Shown: positions 53,358-61,570 of the stretch, in pieces | Layout of the letters: every line of letters begins with the position of its first letter | How positions within the stretch are numbered: the first letter of the stretch is position 1 | NCBI GenBank assembly: GCA_002470515.1 | Contig: DKML01000006.1 | Location: 62,001 to 126,000, forward strand | Reading direction: 5' to 3' | DNA length: 64,000 bases | Source: Proteobacteria bacterium UBA7415 | GTDB lineage: Bacteria; Pseudomonadota; Gammaproteobacteria; Arenicellales; Arenicellaceae | Notes under the pieces: model-generated | What the model saw: only the letters and a program-made list of their open reading frames with translations | Databases searched by the model: none | Told to the model about the DNA's origin: nothing | Position numbers and translations under genes: made by a program

Positions 53358-55994
53358 TTATGGTTTGAAATACTTTATTAGGATCGGCAGCATAACCAAA
53401 TTGGCAAACAAAGCTGTAACCATGGCCATCGCAGTCAAAAACCCAAAATACATTGTGGGTACAAAATTGGATAGCACCATAATTAGGAATCCGGCGGTAA
53501 TCACCACTGTTGTATAAAACATCGCCTGACCCACATTTTGCGTCGCCACATCGGTTGCCCGCTCATAATCTTTACTCGCACTCAATTCGTCTTTAAAACG
53601 TGCAACAAAGTGAATGGAGTTATCCACGGCGATACCCACAGATATAGCCGCGATAGTAATGGTCATTAAGTCTAACGGTATGCGAAACACGCCCATAACT
53701 CCCAGCACTACGGCTGCGGAAAACACATTGGGCACAATAGTAATGAGTGCCAGTTTCATGCTTTGGAAAAGCACGATAAACATCAAGAAAATAACAATGA
53801 ACACAGTTCCAAGCGTCAAAATCTGTGATTGAAACAGAGAGTTGAGCATGTTGTTGTACAACACCAACATTCCGGAAATATTGACCTGCTCGTCTTCTAG
53901 TCCATGATCACCAATGAGCATAGAACGGATAACGTCTATCAGCTTATTTCGATCTAAACCCTTGGCGCTCTCAAAGACTCGTATATTAATGTGCACTTGG
54001 TTACCGTCAGGCGAGATATAAGGCTTGAACAGTGTTTGCTGAAGCTCATCAGGGACGACATTGACCAAAAAGCCCATATCGATATCATCAAGCGGTTTAG
54101 CATCTCGTAAATTTTCGAACACGCTCATGGTGCTGGCAAGTGATAGTACTTTCCCGGTTTCGGCCATTGCCTCAAGGTCAGCCTGTATAGCTTTCAACCT
54201 TTGTAAGCCCGCTTGGTTATACCAATAGCTGGATAAAGATAATTTAGCTTGCTCTGATGGCTGGTCTTCAACAAAGAAATCATCATCCTCAAACTCTGCT
54301 GCAAAATCATCATCTACACCGCCGCTAAACTCATCATCAAATTCCGCCAAAAAATCCGCATCAACATTATTGCTGTCTGCAGGGGTGCCACTTAGATTGT
54401 CAAACTCTTCAAGAAAATCAGCATCAATACCGTCGTAACCTGCCGGCTCTGCCGCAGAACCTGCAACAGCACTAGACGCGAGAAAGCTCGCGGGCGCATC
54501 CAAAATAATATCCAACGGTGTCGTTCCACCGAGCTTGGTATCAATCTCGTACATCCCCTGATAGATCTCAGTCTCAGGCTTAAAGTAATCGATAAAGCGG
54601 TTTTCGACAGTGAGGTTGGCCACGCCATATAAAGCGGCTAAGCCGATTGCACTAAATACCAATGTGGAACCCTTTATCTGATCCTGCCAAACACTTGCAT
54701 ACTTTAGTACCGCCTTACTCGCCACATCTTGTTCGTTTTGCTTCGCGCGAGGTTTAATAAACGTTGCTAATGCAGGAAACAGAGTAAAGGTTGTGAGTAA
54801 AGAGATCGCAATACCCAAACACATAATCCAACCAAAATCGATTACCGGTCTGATACCGCTCACTATTAGTGATGCGAACGCCACCATTGTGGTTAACGCA
54901 GTGTAGGCACAGGGTACAAACTTAGACCGTACGGTTTCACTCAATAATTCTATTTGGTCAGGTTGGTCTCCATGCTCTACTAGCTCTCGAAAACGCACGA
55001 TTAAGTGAATATTCAAACTGAGCGTGATAATCAGGAGTAACGAGAGAAAATTTGACGAGACTACCGATATCGGCCAATTCAGTAGCCCTAACATACAGAC
55101 CACTAGATAGCCGGTAACAAAACAACTGATCAGCGGCATCATCACCCAGCCAAACTGCCTAAACGCAACGACTAAGATAATTAAAATAACGAGCAGCGCT
55201 GAGCCACCAAAAACTGCGACATCAGCATTGATAAAGGCGATTGAGTCTGCAACGATCATCGGTAGGCCACCTAGGAACAGTTTGGCATCGTCACGATATT
55301 CGTCTGCATAGCCCCTTACCGTGTTAATCATGGCGGCTTGCTTATCTTGAAACACCTGCAGCTTAGCTTGGTATTCAAGTGTAACGGACTTTAAACGCTG
55401 GGCTTGTTCGGGTGTAAACTCGGCCGTTGCTCGGGATTGACGCAAAGATTCGCGCTCGGTATGCAACGCTTGTAACTCATCGTCAGCAACCAACGAAACG
55501 GCTAGAGCCGTCGTGGAGTAATCGTCACTAACTAAGAAGTCTCGATACAGTTCACTATTGCGCAGCTCTTCTTTTGCTAGCTCTCTATCTGTACGCTCAT
55601 CCAATAAGTATTGGGGCGACGCAGTTAGTTCAGCCAAATTTACCGGAGGACTTTGTACCAATGGCACGTCTAGAATCGATACGATGCTGTCTACACCGTC
55701 GAGCGCAATCAATTTGTCTCGTAAGCTATTGAGTTTATTCAATGACGCATCGCTGAACAGATCACCCGCTGGCGCATAGGTCAGCACCAGCAAATCCGCC
55801 GTTGAATACTTACTTACTTCTTCACGGAAGTAGCGTAAGGATGCATCATTTTCTAAAACCAAAGAGTCCGAAGAAGCATCAAGACGGAAATTTGACGCAT
55901 AGGGCGAAAGCAGGATCGTAATAAGGGCAAATAGCGCAATGACTATAAATGGCCGCTTAAAAACGATGTTTTCGTATTTTGAAATGAATGGCAT
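53358..55994 (-). CDS. MMPL/RND superfamily exporter with acidic repeat insert
   Basis: This 878-residue protein is a two-halved RND-type exporter of the MMPL/hopanoid group. Each half has a helix, a periplasmic domain and five more helices; AAISVGIAVDNSIHFVARFK and LSLNIHLIVRFRELVEHG are the relay-type segments. It may move lipids or other hydrophobic compounds. An insert at about 523-580 in the second periplasmic part has acidic repeats: DADFLEEFD, DADFLAEFD and DDDFAAEFE, followed by DDDFFVED. That insert is not part of the family. It is cotranscribed with the exported esterase 30 bases downstream. Confidence 0.88.
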   Translation of the reverse strand: MPFISKYENIVFKRPFIVIALFALITILLSPYASNFRLDASSDSLVLENDASLRYFREEVSKYSTADLLVLTYAPAGDLFSDASLNKLNSLRDKLIALDGVDSIVSILDVPLVQSPPVNLAELTASPQYLLDERTDRELAKEELRNSELYRDFLVSDDYSTTALAVSLVADDELQALHTERESLRQSRATAEFTPEQAQRLKSVTLEYQAKLQVFQDKQAAMINTVRGYADEYRDDAKLFLGGLPMIVADSIAFINADVAVFGGSALLVILIILVVAFRQFGWVMMPLISCFVTGYLVVCMLGLLNWPISVVSSNFLSLLLIITLSLNIHLIVRFRELVEHGDQPDQIELLSETVRSKFVPCAYTALTTMVAFASLIVSGIRPVIDFGWIMCLGIAISLLTTFTLFPALATFIKPRAKQNEQDVASKAVLKYASVWQDQIKGSTLVFSAIGLAALYGVANLTVENRFIDYFKPETEIYQGMYEIDTKLGGTTPLDIILDAPASFLASSAVAGSAAEPAGYDGIDADFLEEFDNLSGTPADSNNVDADFLAEFDDEFSGGVDDDFAAEFEDDDFFVEDQPSEQAKLSLSSYWYNQAGLQRLKAIQADLEAMAETGKVLSLASTMSVFENLRDAKPLDDIDMGFLVNVVPDELQQTLFKPYISPDGNQVHINIRVFESAKGLDRNKLIDVIRSMLIGDHGLEDEQVNISGMLVLYNNMLNSLFQSQILTLGTVFIVIFLMFIVLFQSMKLALITIVPNVFSAAVVLGVMGVFRIPLDLMTITIAAISVGIAVDNSIHFVARFKDELSASKDYERATDVATQNVGQAMFYTTVVITAGFLIMVLSNFVPTMYFGFLTAMAMVTALFANLVMLPILIKYFKP

Positions 55995-56167
55995 TGTTAT
56001 GTTTTAGTGTGGGAAAGTTGTCGGGTACTAGAAAGCTGTATTCGTCTAATAGACGGTTTATTCAGACAGTAAACGTGGTTGTAGCGCTAACACCGTGCAG
56101 CCACCTACACCTGTGCCTTTGAATCAGTGGGCGATTTTAACCGAATCTGACAAGCAAAGCGCCGTTG

Positions 56168-57604
56168 TTATGTACGGTATAGGCCAATATCTAGCTTGTT
56201 TACGCGTCGACGATATTCCGTGGTGCGACCCGCCCAATTGTTTGTCACTCGCCCTTCCACCAAGTACCAGCTGTCTTCGACAGTCGAAAACGCCAAATTA
56301 GCTAGGCGGTCCTGCATCTCGTCGTTAAAAGCTTTTTCAACGCCCGCATCAATTTCAACACGCTCAAGCTTTACAAGTTTCGTGATTGCTTTAGCCTGTG
56401 CTTCAATCATTATAATTATAGAGTTGTGGCCAAGGTTAGTGTTGGGGCCATACATAAAGTGTAAGTTTGGAAAACCATGGGTCGACAACCCTAAATAGGC
56501 ATGTGCTCCGCCTTTCCAGTGCTCGGCAAGCAATTGGTCTTTGCGACCACGGACCTCAATCTCACTTAAAAATGGATTGGTTACAAACCCTGTGCCATAA
56601 ATTATCGCATCTACTTCGATCTGCTGCTGTGAGTCAGCGTTATCACTTACCAAAGTGATCCCATTCGCATAAAGGCTATCCAAGCGATCTGTAATAAGGT
56701 GTACGTTGTCGCGTGCTATGGCTTGGTAATAATGATCGGAGAACAAAATGCGCTTTGCGCCTACTGGGTAGTCGGGCGTCAACTTTGCGCGCAGCTCAGG
56801 TGACGCAATGGACTTTTTCATATACGACTGATTCCACAATCGCAGCACCCACTGCATAAAGCGGTTACCGCGAATCGCTAAAAACATAGCGCCTTCGCCA
56901 CGTAGCCACAATGAAAACCGATACAATTTTGTAACGGCCGGAACTTTGTCAGACAACCATTGTTCCCATTTAGCATAAGGCCGGTCGACCTTGGGCAGAA
57001 CCCAATTGGGACTTCGTTGCAATACATAAACATCTGCAGCGCTTTTGGCAATCTCGGGAATAAACTGCAGCGCACTCGCCGCATTGCCAACCACAGCGAT
57101 GCGCTTACCTTTAACATCAAAGTTATGGTTCCAGCGTGCAGAATGAAAAGTCACACCGTCAAATGATCCTTTTATTCTTGGGGTGTTTGGCACGTGTAAC
57201 TGACCTACAGCACTCACGACATGCTGGGCTTTATACGTTTGGCCTTGAGCAGTCTCTACACTCCAGAGCCCTGCGCTCTCGTCAAAATTCATTTTCTCAA
57301 CGGTACGTGAAAACTCAAAAAAGTCATCAAGACCATACTTATGCGCAGTGTCTTTTTGGTATTTGAGAATTTGCTCTTGCCCAGACCATTTGTAATTCCA
57401 ATCCGCGTTGTGCTCAAACGAATAGCTGTACAAAGCACTAGGAACATCACACTCCGCACCAGGGTAAGTGTTTTCGCGCCAAGTACCGCCGAGGTCATCG
57501 GCTTTCTCTAGAATCTTAAATTGTGTGATTCCGGCTTCGAGTAATTTTATCCCCAGACAGATTCCTGAGAAACCTGAGCCAATGATTAGAACTTGGTAGT
57601 GCAT
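56168..57604 (-). CDS. Flavin-containing / Baeyer-Villiger-type monooxygenase
   Basis: This 478-residue FAD enzyme inserts oxygen into a ketone or oxygenates N or S with NADPH. The first nucleotide motif is GSGFSG (9-14). The signature GGTWRENTYPGAECD (39-53) matches GGxWxxxxYPGxxxD of Baeyer-Villiger enzymes. FDGVTFHSARW (148-158) matches FxGxxxHxxxW of the same class, though Asn stands where Pro or Asp usually follows. The second Rossmann motif is GNAASALQ. No membrane segment is seen. The gene is 61 bases downstream of the HTATIP2-like gene. Its 3' end lies close to the start of the MMPL gene unit, on the same strand. Confidence 0.9.
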   Translation of the reverse strand: MHYQVLIIGSGFSGICLGIKLLEAGITQFKILEKADDLGGTWRENTYPGAECDVPSALYSYSFEHNADWNYKWSGQEQILKYQKDTAHKYGLDDFFEFSRTVEKMNFDESAGLWSVETAQGQTYKAQHVVSAVGQLHVPNTPRIKGSFDGVTFHSARWNHNFDVKGKRIAVVGNAASALQFIPEIAKSAADVYVLQRSPNWVLPKVDRPYAKWEQWLSDKVPAVTKLYRFSLWLRGEGAMFLAIRGNRFMQWVLRLWNQSYMKKSIASPELRAKLTPDYPVGAKRILFSDHYYQAIARDNVHLITDRLDSLYANGITLVSDNADSQQQIEVDAIIYGTGFVTNPFLSEIEVRGRKDQLLAEHWKGGAHAYLGLSTHGFPNLHFMYGPNTNLGHNSIIIMIEAQAKAITKLVKLERVEIDAGVEKAFNDEMQDRLANLAFSTVEDSWYLVEGRVTNNWAGRTTEYRRRVNKLDIGLYRT

Positions 57605-57665
57605 AGACTCTCCTTAAAAGCGTTTTGCTTTAACAGCGACATGAGTAAACAACTTCATGTGTGAG

Positions 57666-58334
57666 CTAAGCTGAAGACGTTTTAGAAGCAAGCGGAAACA
57701 CTTCATCTAAGCTTAAACGCTCAACGCCTGGTTGCGGGCTGTTAACCACTTCGATCATTCTTAGCGCAACATCGCGCCCACTTATAGGCTGGTAGCGACC
57801 AAGGCCGGGCAACTTACACAAGGCTGGCATAATCTTACTTGCCAGCTGTTCGCCCATACGTGCGTCAGCACGCTCGCCAAGCAAGAGAGATGGCTGAATA
57901 ATGCTAGTGTGCTCAAAACCAAGTTTTATCACATCATCTTCTAATTGCCCTTTCATCTTAAGATAAGGGCTAAAGCTTTTGGCGTTTGCGCCGCTAGACG
58001 ACACCAACACATAATGGCTTACACCCTGTTCCGCCGCTAAGCGCGCTGCGTCTAATTGGTAATCCAAATCGACAATTCGCTGCGCTCTGATTGACCCAGC
58101 CTGCTTAGCAGTAGTGCCTAAGCAAGAAAACAAAACATCTCCCTTAAATAATTTGGCTGAGTCCTGAAGGTTGTCAAAGTCGACTACATGATTGGTCACT
58201 TTGCTGCCCGCATAGGTGATAGGTCTTCGCGTGAGCGTTACAACGCGCGCGATAGAGGGCTCATCAGCCAAAAAGCGAACTAGCTCTTTACCGATCAAGC
58301 CCGTGGCGCCGACGACGATTACAGTTTTATTCAT
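57666..58334 (-). CDS. NAD(P)H-binding oxidoreductase, HTATIP2-like
   Basis: This 222-residue atypical short-chain dehydrogenase has the motif VVGATGLIGKELVRFL near its start and YVLVSSSGANAKSFSPYLKMKG with the serine and lysine of the reductive site. Proteins of this type are NAD(P)-binding reductases of unknown substrate. The tail SKTSSA is not conserved. It is co-directional with the MFS carrier upstream (48 bases) and the monooxygenase downstream, so it is likely part of one unit. Confidence 0.85.
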   Translation of the reverse strand: MNKTVIVVGATGLIGKELVRFLADEPSIARVVTLTRRPITYAGSKVTNHVVDFDNLQDSAKLFKGDVLFSCLGTTAKQAGSIRAQRIVDLDYQLDAARLAAEQGVSHYVLVSSSGANAKSFSPYLKMKGQLEDDVIKLGFEHTSIIQPSLLLGERADARMGEQLASKIMPALCKLPGLGRYQPISGRDVALRMIEVVNSPQPGVERLSLDEVFPLASKTSSA

Positions 58335-58382
58335 TTTTTAATAAAAATCTTATAGGGTGGGAGAATCAGGATCAGGAGTATG

Positions 58383-59693
58383 TCACTTAATGATCAAGTG
58401 TTTGTCACGCTCGTAATAAACTGAACCAATCCAGAAACTTACAACGGTGAATATGCTAAGCAAGTCCACGGTTATGAGCGACCAAGTGAGAGGCTGCGCA
58501 ATGTCTATTGCTGTGTAGCCGGCACTCAATGCACCAACGGTTACTGCGCCTAAACCGATACCCAAAATATTCGACATAAACAGCAATACTGCGGTGCTCA
58601 CACCTCTCATATCGGGCGGAGAAAGATCTTGAACAGTTGAAAATACAGGTGCATAAAAAGCCATAAAACTAACGAGCCCTGCACTCATAGCGACATAGAA
58701 AAAGGGGGACTCTGGGGACACGAATCGATAGCCCAGCAATAACGGTGTGAGCACTATTAAAAACCATGCTAAAAAGCGCAGACGACCGCCCGCAAAACGA
58801 GCCTGATACCAATCGCTCAAGTAACCGCCAAGAAACGTTCCGACGAAGCCAAAAACGAATAGCAGGCTGCCATACAGTATTTGTATTTCAGACTCGCCAA
58901 AGCCTCGTTCACGTACCAACCATAACAATGCAAAGCTTGCGGCTCCAATCGGTATATGCATAAACACAGACCCGATCATGGCAAAGCCGAGTGCTGGCCG
59001 CTCTCTACATAAAGTGTAGACCTGACGTAAAGCAACAATAAGCCCCATATCCGCCAAGGGGTCGGGCTTAACCACATCAAAGTGCCCACGTTTTGGATCA
59101 CGAGTAAGAAGCAGTAAAGGTGTCAACAACAGTCCCAATCCACCTAAAACATAGAAACAGTTACGCCAGCCAATCATCGGCCCTATAACGCCGGCAATTA
59201 CAAAGCTCGCACCTGCGCCAAGAGGAACACCCAAGTAATACAACCCAGTGACCGCACCACGCTTATGTTGCGGGTATAAATCGGCAAGCATCGACATAGA
59301 AGACGGGGTCAGCGCCGACTCACCCACGCCAATAAACATACGGGCTATAGCAAGCTGGACAAAGTTCTTTGCTGCGCCTGAAACCATGGTTAAGGCACTC
59401 CAAAGCACTAGACCAGCGGCAATCAAACGCGGCCTATGGTGCCGATCGGCCAAACGGCCTACAAACAGCCCCATAACAGCGTAAAAGAACACAAACACCA
59501 CGCCGTTCAACAATCCAAACTCGAAATCTGAAAGATTTAGATCAGCGGTTAATTGAGGGGCGAAACTGGCAAGTAAGTTTCGATCGACAATATTTAAAAC
59601 GTTGAGAAAGACTAAAAGGCTAAGTACCCACCCCGCTCGATGTACCGGATTTGGTAATTGTTGCGAGGCATCTAGTTCAGGTGCATTACTCAT
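58383..59693 (-). CDS. MFS transporter, Spinster-like (second copy)
   Basis: This 436-residue carrier has twelve hydrophobic segments and VFVFFYAVMGLFVGRLADRHHR in loop 2-3. The opening VLSLLVFLNVLNIVDRNLLASF and LAIARMFIGVGESALTPSSMS are those of the Spinster-like group. It is paralogous to the gene at 51056-52381 but only moderately similar. The close link to AtuA-like and carboxylase genes suggests uptake of the compound that these genes metabolise. It begins 94 bases after the AtuA-like gene ends. Confidence 0.9.
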   Translation of the reverse strand: MSNAPELDASQQLPNPVHRAGWVLSLLVFLNVLNIVDRNLLASFAPQLTADLNLSDFEFGLLNGVVFVFFYAVMGLFVGRLADRHHRPRLIAAGLVLWSALTMVSGAAKNFVQLAIARMFIGVGESALTPSSMSMLADLYPQHKRGAVTGLYYLGVPLGAGASFVIAGVIGPMIGWRNCFYVLGGLGLLLTPLLLLTRDPKRGHFDVVKPDPLADMGLIVALRQVYTLCRERPALGFAMIGSVFMHIPIGAASFALLWLVRERGFGESEIQILYGSLLFVFGFVGTFLGGYLSDWYQARFAGGRLRFLAWFLIVLTPLLLGYRFVSPESPFFYVAMSAGLVSFMAFYAPVFSTVQDLSPPDMRGVSTAVLLFMSNILGIGLGAVTVGALSAGYTAIDIAQPLTWSLITVDLLSIFTVVSFWIGSVYYERDKHLIIK

Positions 59694-59786
59694 ACATTGT
59701 TTCCTTTTATTATTTTAGATGGGAATACTTAACTTGGAGCGCAAAAGAGTTCAAATGGAAAAACACCTAGCCAACTACTAGCTTCG

Positions 59787-61568
59787 TTAAGTCAACACAT
59801 CAGCATCTATCTCAATTGGCATCGACAATAACATTTGTGCAAAAGTCTTAGCTTGTGAGTCTAATCGTAGAGACGCAGTACCGCCGCCGCCTAACGCTGA
59901 GGTGAGAAGAAAGTTGAATGCATTCAACCCTAGTACAAAATACCGCACAACATCGCCATCCACTAAATGAGAGAAATAGTCTTTTACCACGGCTTCAGTA
60001 AGTTGCTCGGCTATATAAGGTAAATAATCCGGCTTGCGGCAGATCAAACCAATATTGGCGTTGTCTCCTTTGTCTCCACTGCGTGCAAATACTAGTTGCT
60101 CCAGCTCAACGCTCACTCTACCCAAAGGATCTGACTGAGGTAGTTCGCCGTCGTAATCCATTCGCTGATTAACCGGTGAGCTCTCATTGTCGTATACGGC
60201 TAGAGTGACTAAGGCTTGCCCAAGCACCACCTTAACCTCCACATCGCGTTTAGGCATTAAGGTGGAATGCACTCGCATTAACGGCTGTGGTCTGACTCGA
60301 CCCGCGCCAAAACCGCTCATTGCTGGGGGGCCAGAGGTGGCAAGATACGCCATTTCTCTGGACGCAAACATGAGCGCTTGTGGGTCATTATGATGAACAC
60401 CGTACTTACCCATGACCTCGCGCGAGTCTTGCGCCTTTGAGTGTTTGCCATAGGTGTCTTCTGCGCCGGCTATTTCTATACTGACCTGACGATAGTCCTC
60501 CCAACCTTGTTGCTTAAAATATCGTCGGGTACGTTTTATCCAGGCATCAAGCGCTGTTCGAGCTTTATCTGCCGAACGAGGACCCGCCATGAAAAAGCTA
60601 TTCATTAAGCGATAGCCGTCTACCCAGGTTGCGCATACTTTGTAATCAGGGCCAGGCGCACGACCTTGCGCGTTAGATACTTTTACTAAATCTTCTGCTA
60701 CTTGTTCGAGCTGAACATTGGAAAAGTCACACGCCACGTCAGGTAACAAATAATTACTCGGATCGCCAATCTCATAAACCAGCTGCTCGGCAACTGAACC
60801 AATAGTCACTACGCCACCGCTATCAGTGGGTAGCCCAATGGTAAACGAACCATCGGCGACAACTTCCGCAATCGGATACCCGATGTCATCGAAGTCAGGC
60901 ACTGTGTGCCAATCGGTGTAGTTGCCGCCAGTACACTGAGCGCCGCACTCAATGATGTGACCAGCCAAACTTCCTTGGGCCAATTGGTCGTAGTCAGACC
61001 GCGACCAGCCAAATTCGTACATGAGCGGCCCCAATACAACGGCACTATCAACGACTCTGCCCGTCACCACAATATCGGCGCCAGCCGCTAGTGCATCAGC
61101 GATAGGCGCTGCACCAAAGTACGCATTAATGCTAGCCAGCTTACTCGGCAATGGCGCCCCAGACTGCATTTCTACGAGTGCGTCGCGGTCTAACGAATCG
61201 AGTCTATCGCTTAGATCATCACCATAAACGCCTGCTATTTTAAGATCGAGCTTTAGCTCAGCACACAATGCTTCTAAAGCGGCAACGCAAGCGGGCACAT
61301 TGGTGCCGCCTGCATTGGCGACCACCTTAATGCCCTGCTTCGAACAGTCACTTAAAACGTCACGCATAGCGACGCTCACAAAATCAACGGCGTAGCCCAT
61401 GTCTGGGCTTTTCATTTTAGCGCGGGCTAGAATAGCCATCGTCGCCTCGGCTAGGTAATCGAATATCAGATAGTCGACCGAACCACGATCAACTAGCTGC
61501 CTAGCGGCTAATTGGCTGTCACCATAAAATGCCGACGCGCCACCGATTCGAATTCGCTTTTCGCCCAT
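59787..61568 (-). CDS. AtuA-like protein, acyclic terpene utilization family (DUF1446)
   Basis: This 593-residue protein belongs to the DUF1446/AtuA family, found next to acyl-CoA carboxylases in citronellol, geraniol and related degradation. The opening IRIGGASAFYGDSQLAARQL and KVVANAGGTNVPAC, then GADIVVTGRVVDSAVVLGPL are family hallmarks. A C-terminal ferredoxin-like domain is VSVELEQLVFARSGDKGDNANI (last part shown). Its biochemical role is not known. Two starts are possible: ATG 61568 (used) and GTG 61571. The latter overlaps the carboxylase stop. The binding site GAGGA lies 6 to 9 bases upstream. Confidence 0.9.
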   Translation of the reverse strand: MGEKRIRIGGASAFYGDSQLAARQLVDRGSVDYLIFDYLAEATMAILARAKMKSPDMGYAVDFVSVAMRDVLSDCSKQGIKVVANAGGTNVPACVAALEALCAELKLDLKIAGVYGDDLSDRLDSLDRDALVEMQSGAPLPSKLASINAYFGAAPIADALAAGADIVVTGRVVDSAVVLGPLMYEFGWSRSDYDQLAQGSLAGHIIECGAQCTGGNYTDWHTVPDFDDIGYPIAEVVADGSFTIGLPTDSGGVVTIGSVAEQLVYEIGDPSNYLLPDVACDFSNVQLEQVAEDLVKVSNAQGRAPGPDYKVCATWVDGYRLMNSFFMAGPRSADKARTALDAWIKRTRRYFKQQGWEDYRQVSIEIAGAEDTYGKHSKAQDSREVMGKYGVHHNDPQALMFASREMAYLATSGPPAMSGFGAGRVRPQPLMRVHSTLMPKRDVEVKVVLGQALVTLAVYDNESSPVNQRMDYDGELPQSDPLGRVSVELEQLVFARSGDKGDNANIGLICRKPDYLPYIAEQLTEAVVKDYFSHLVDGDVVRYFVLGLNAFNFLLTSALGGGGTASLRLDSQAKTFAQMLLSMPIEIDADVLT

Positions 61569-61570
61569 CA

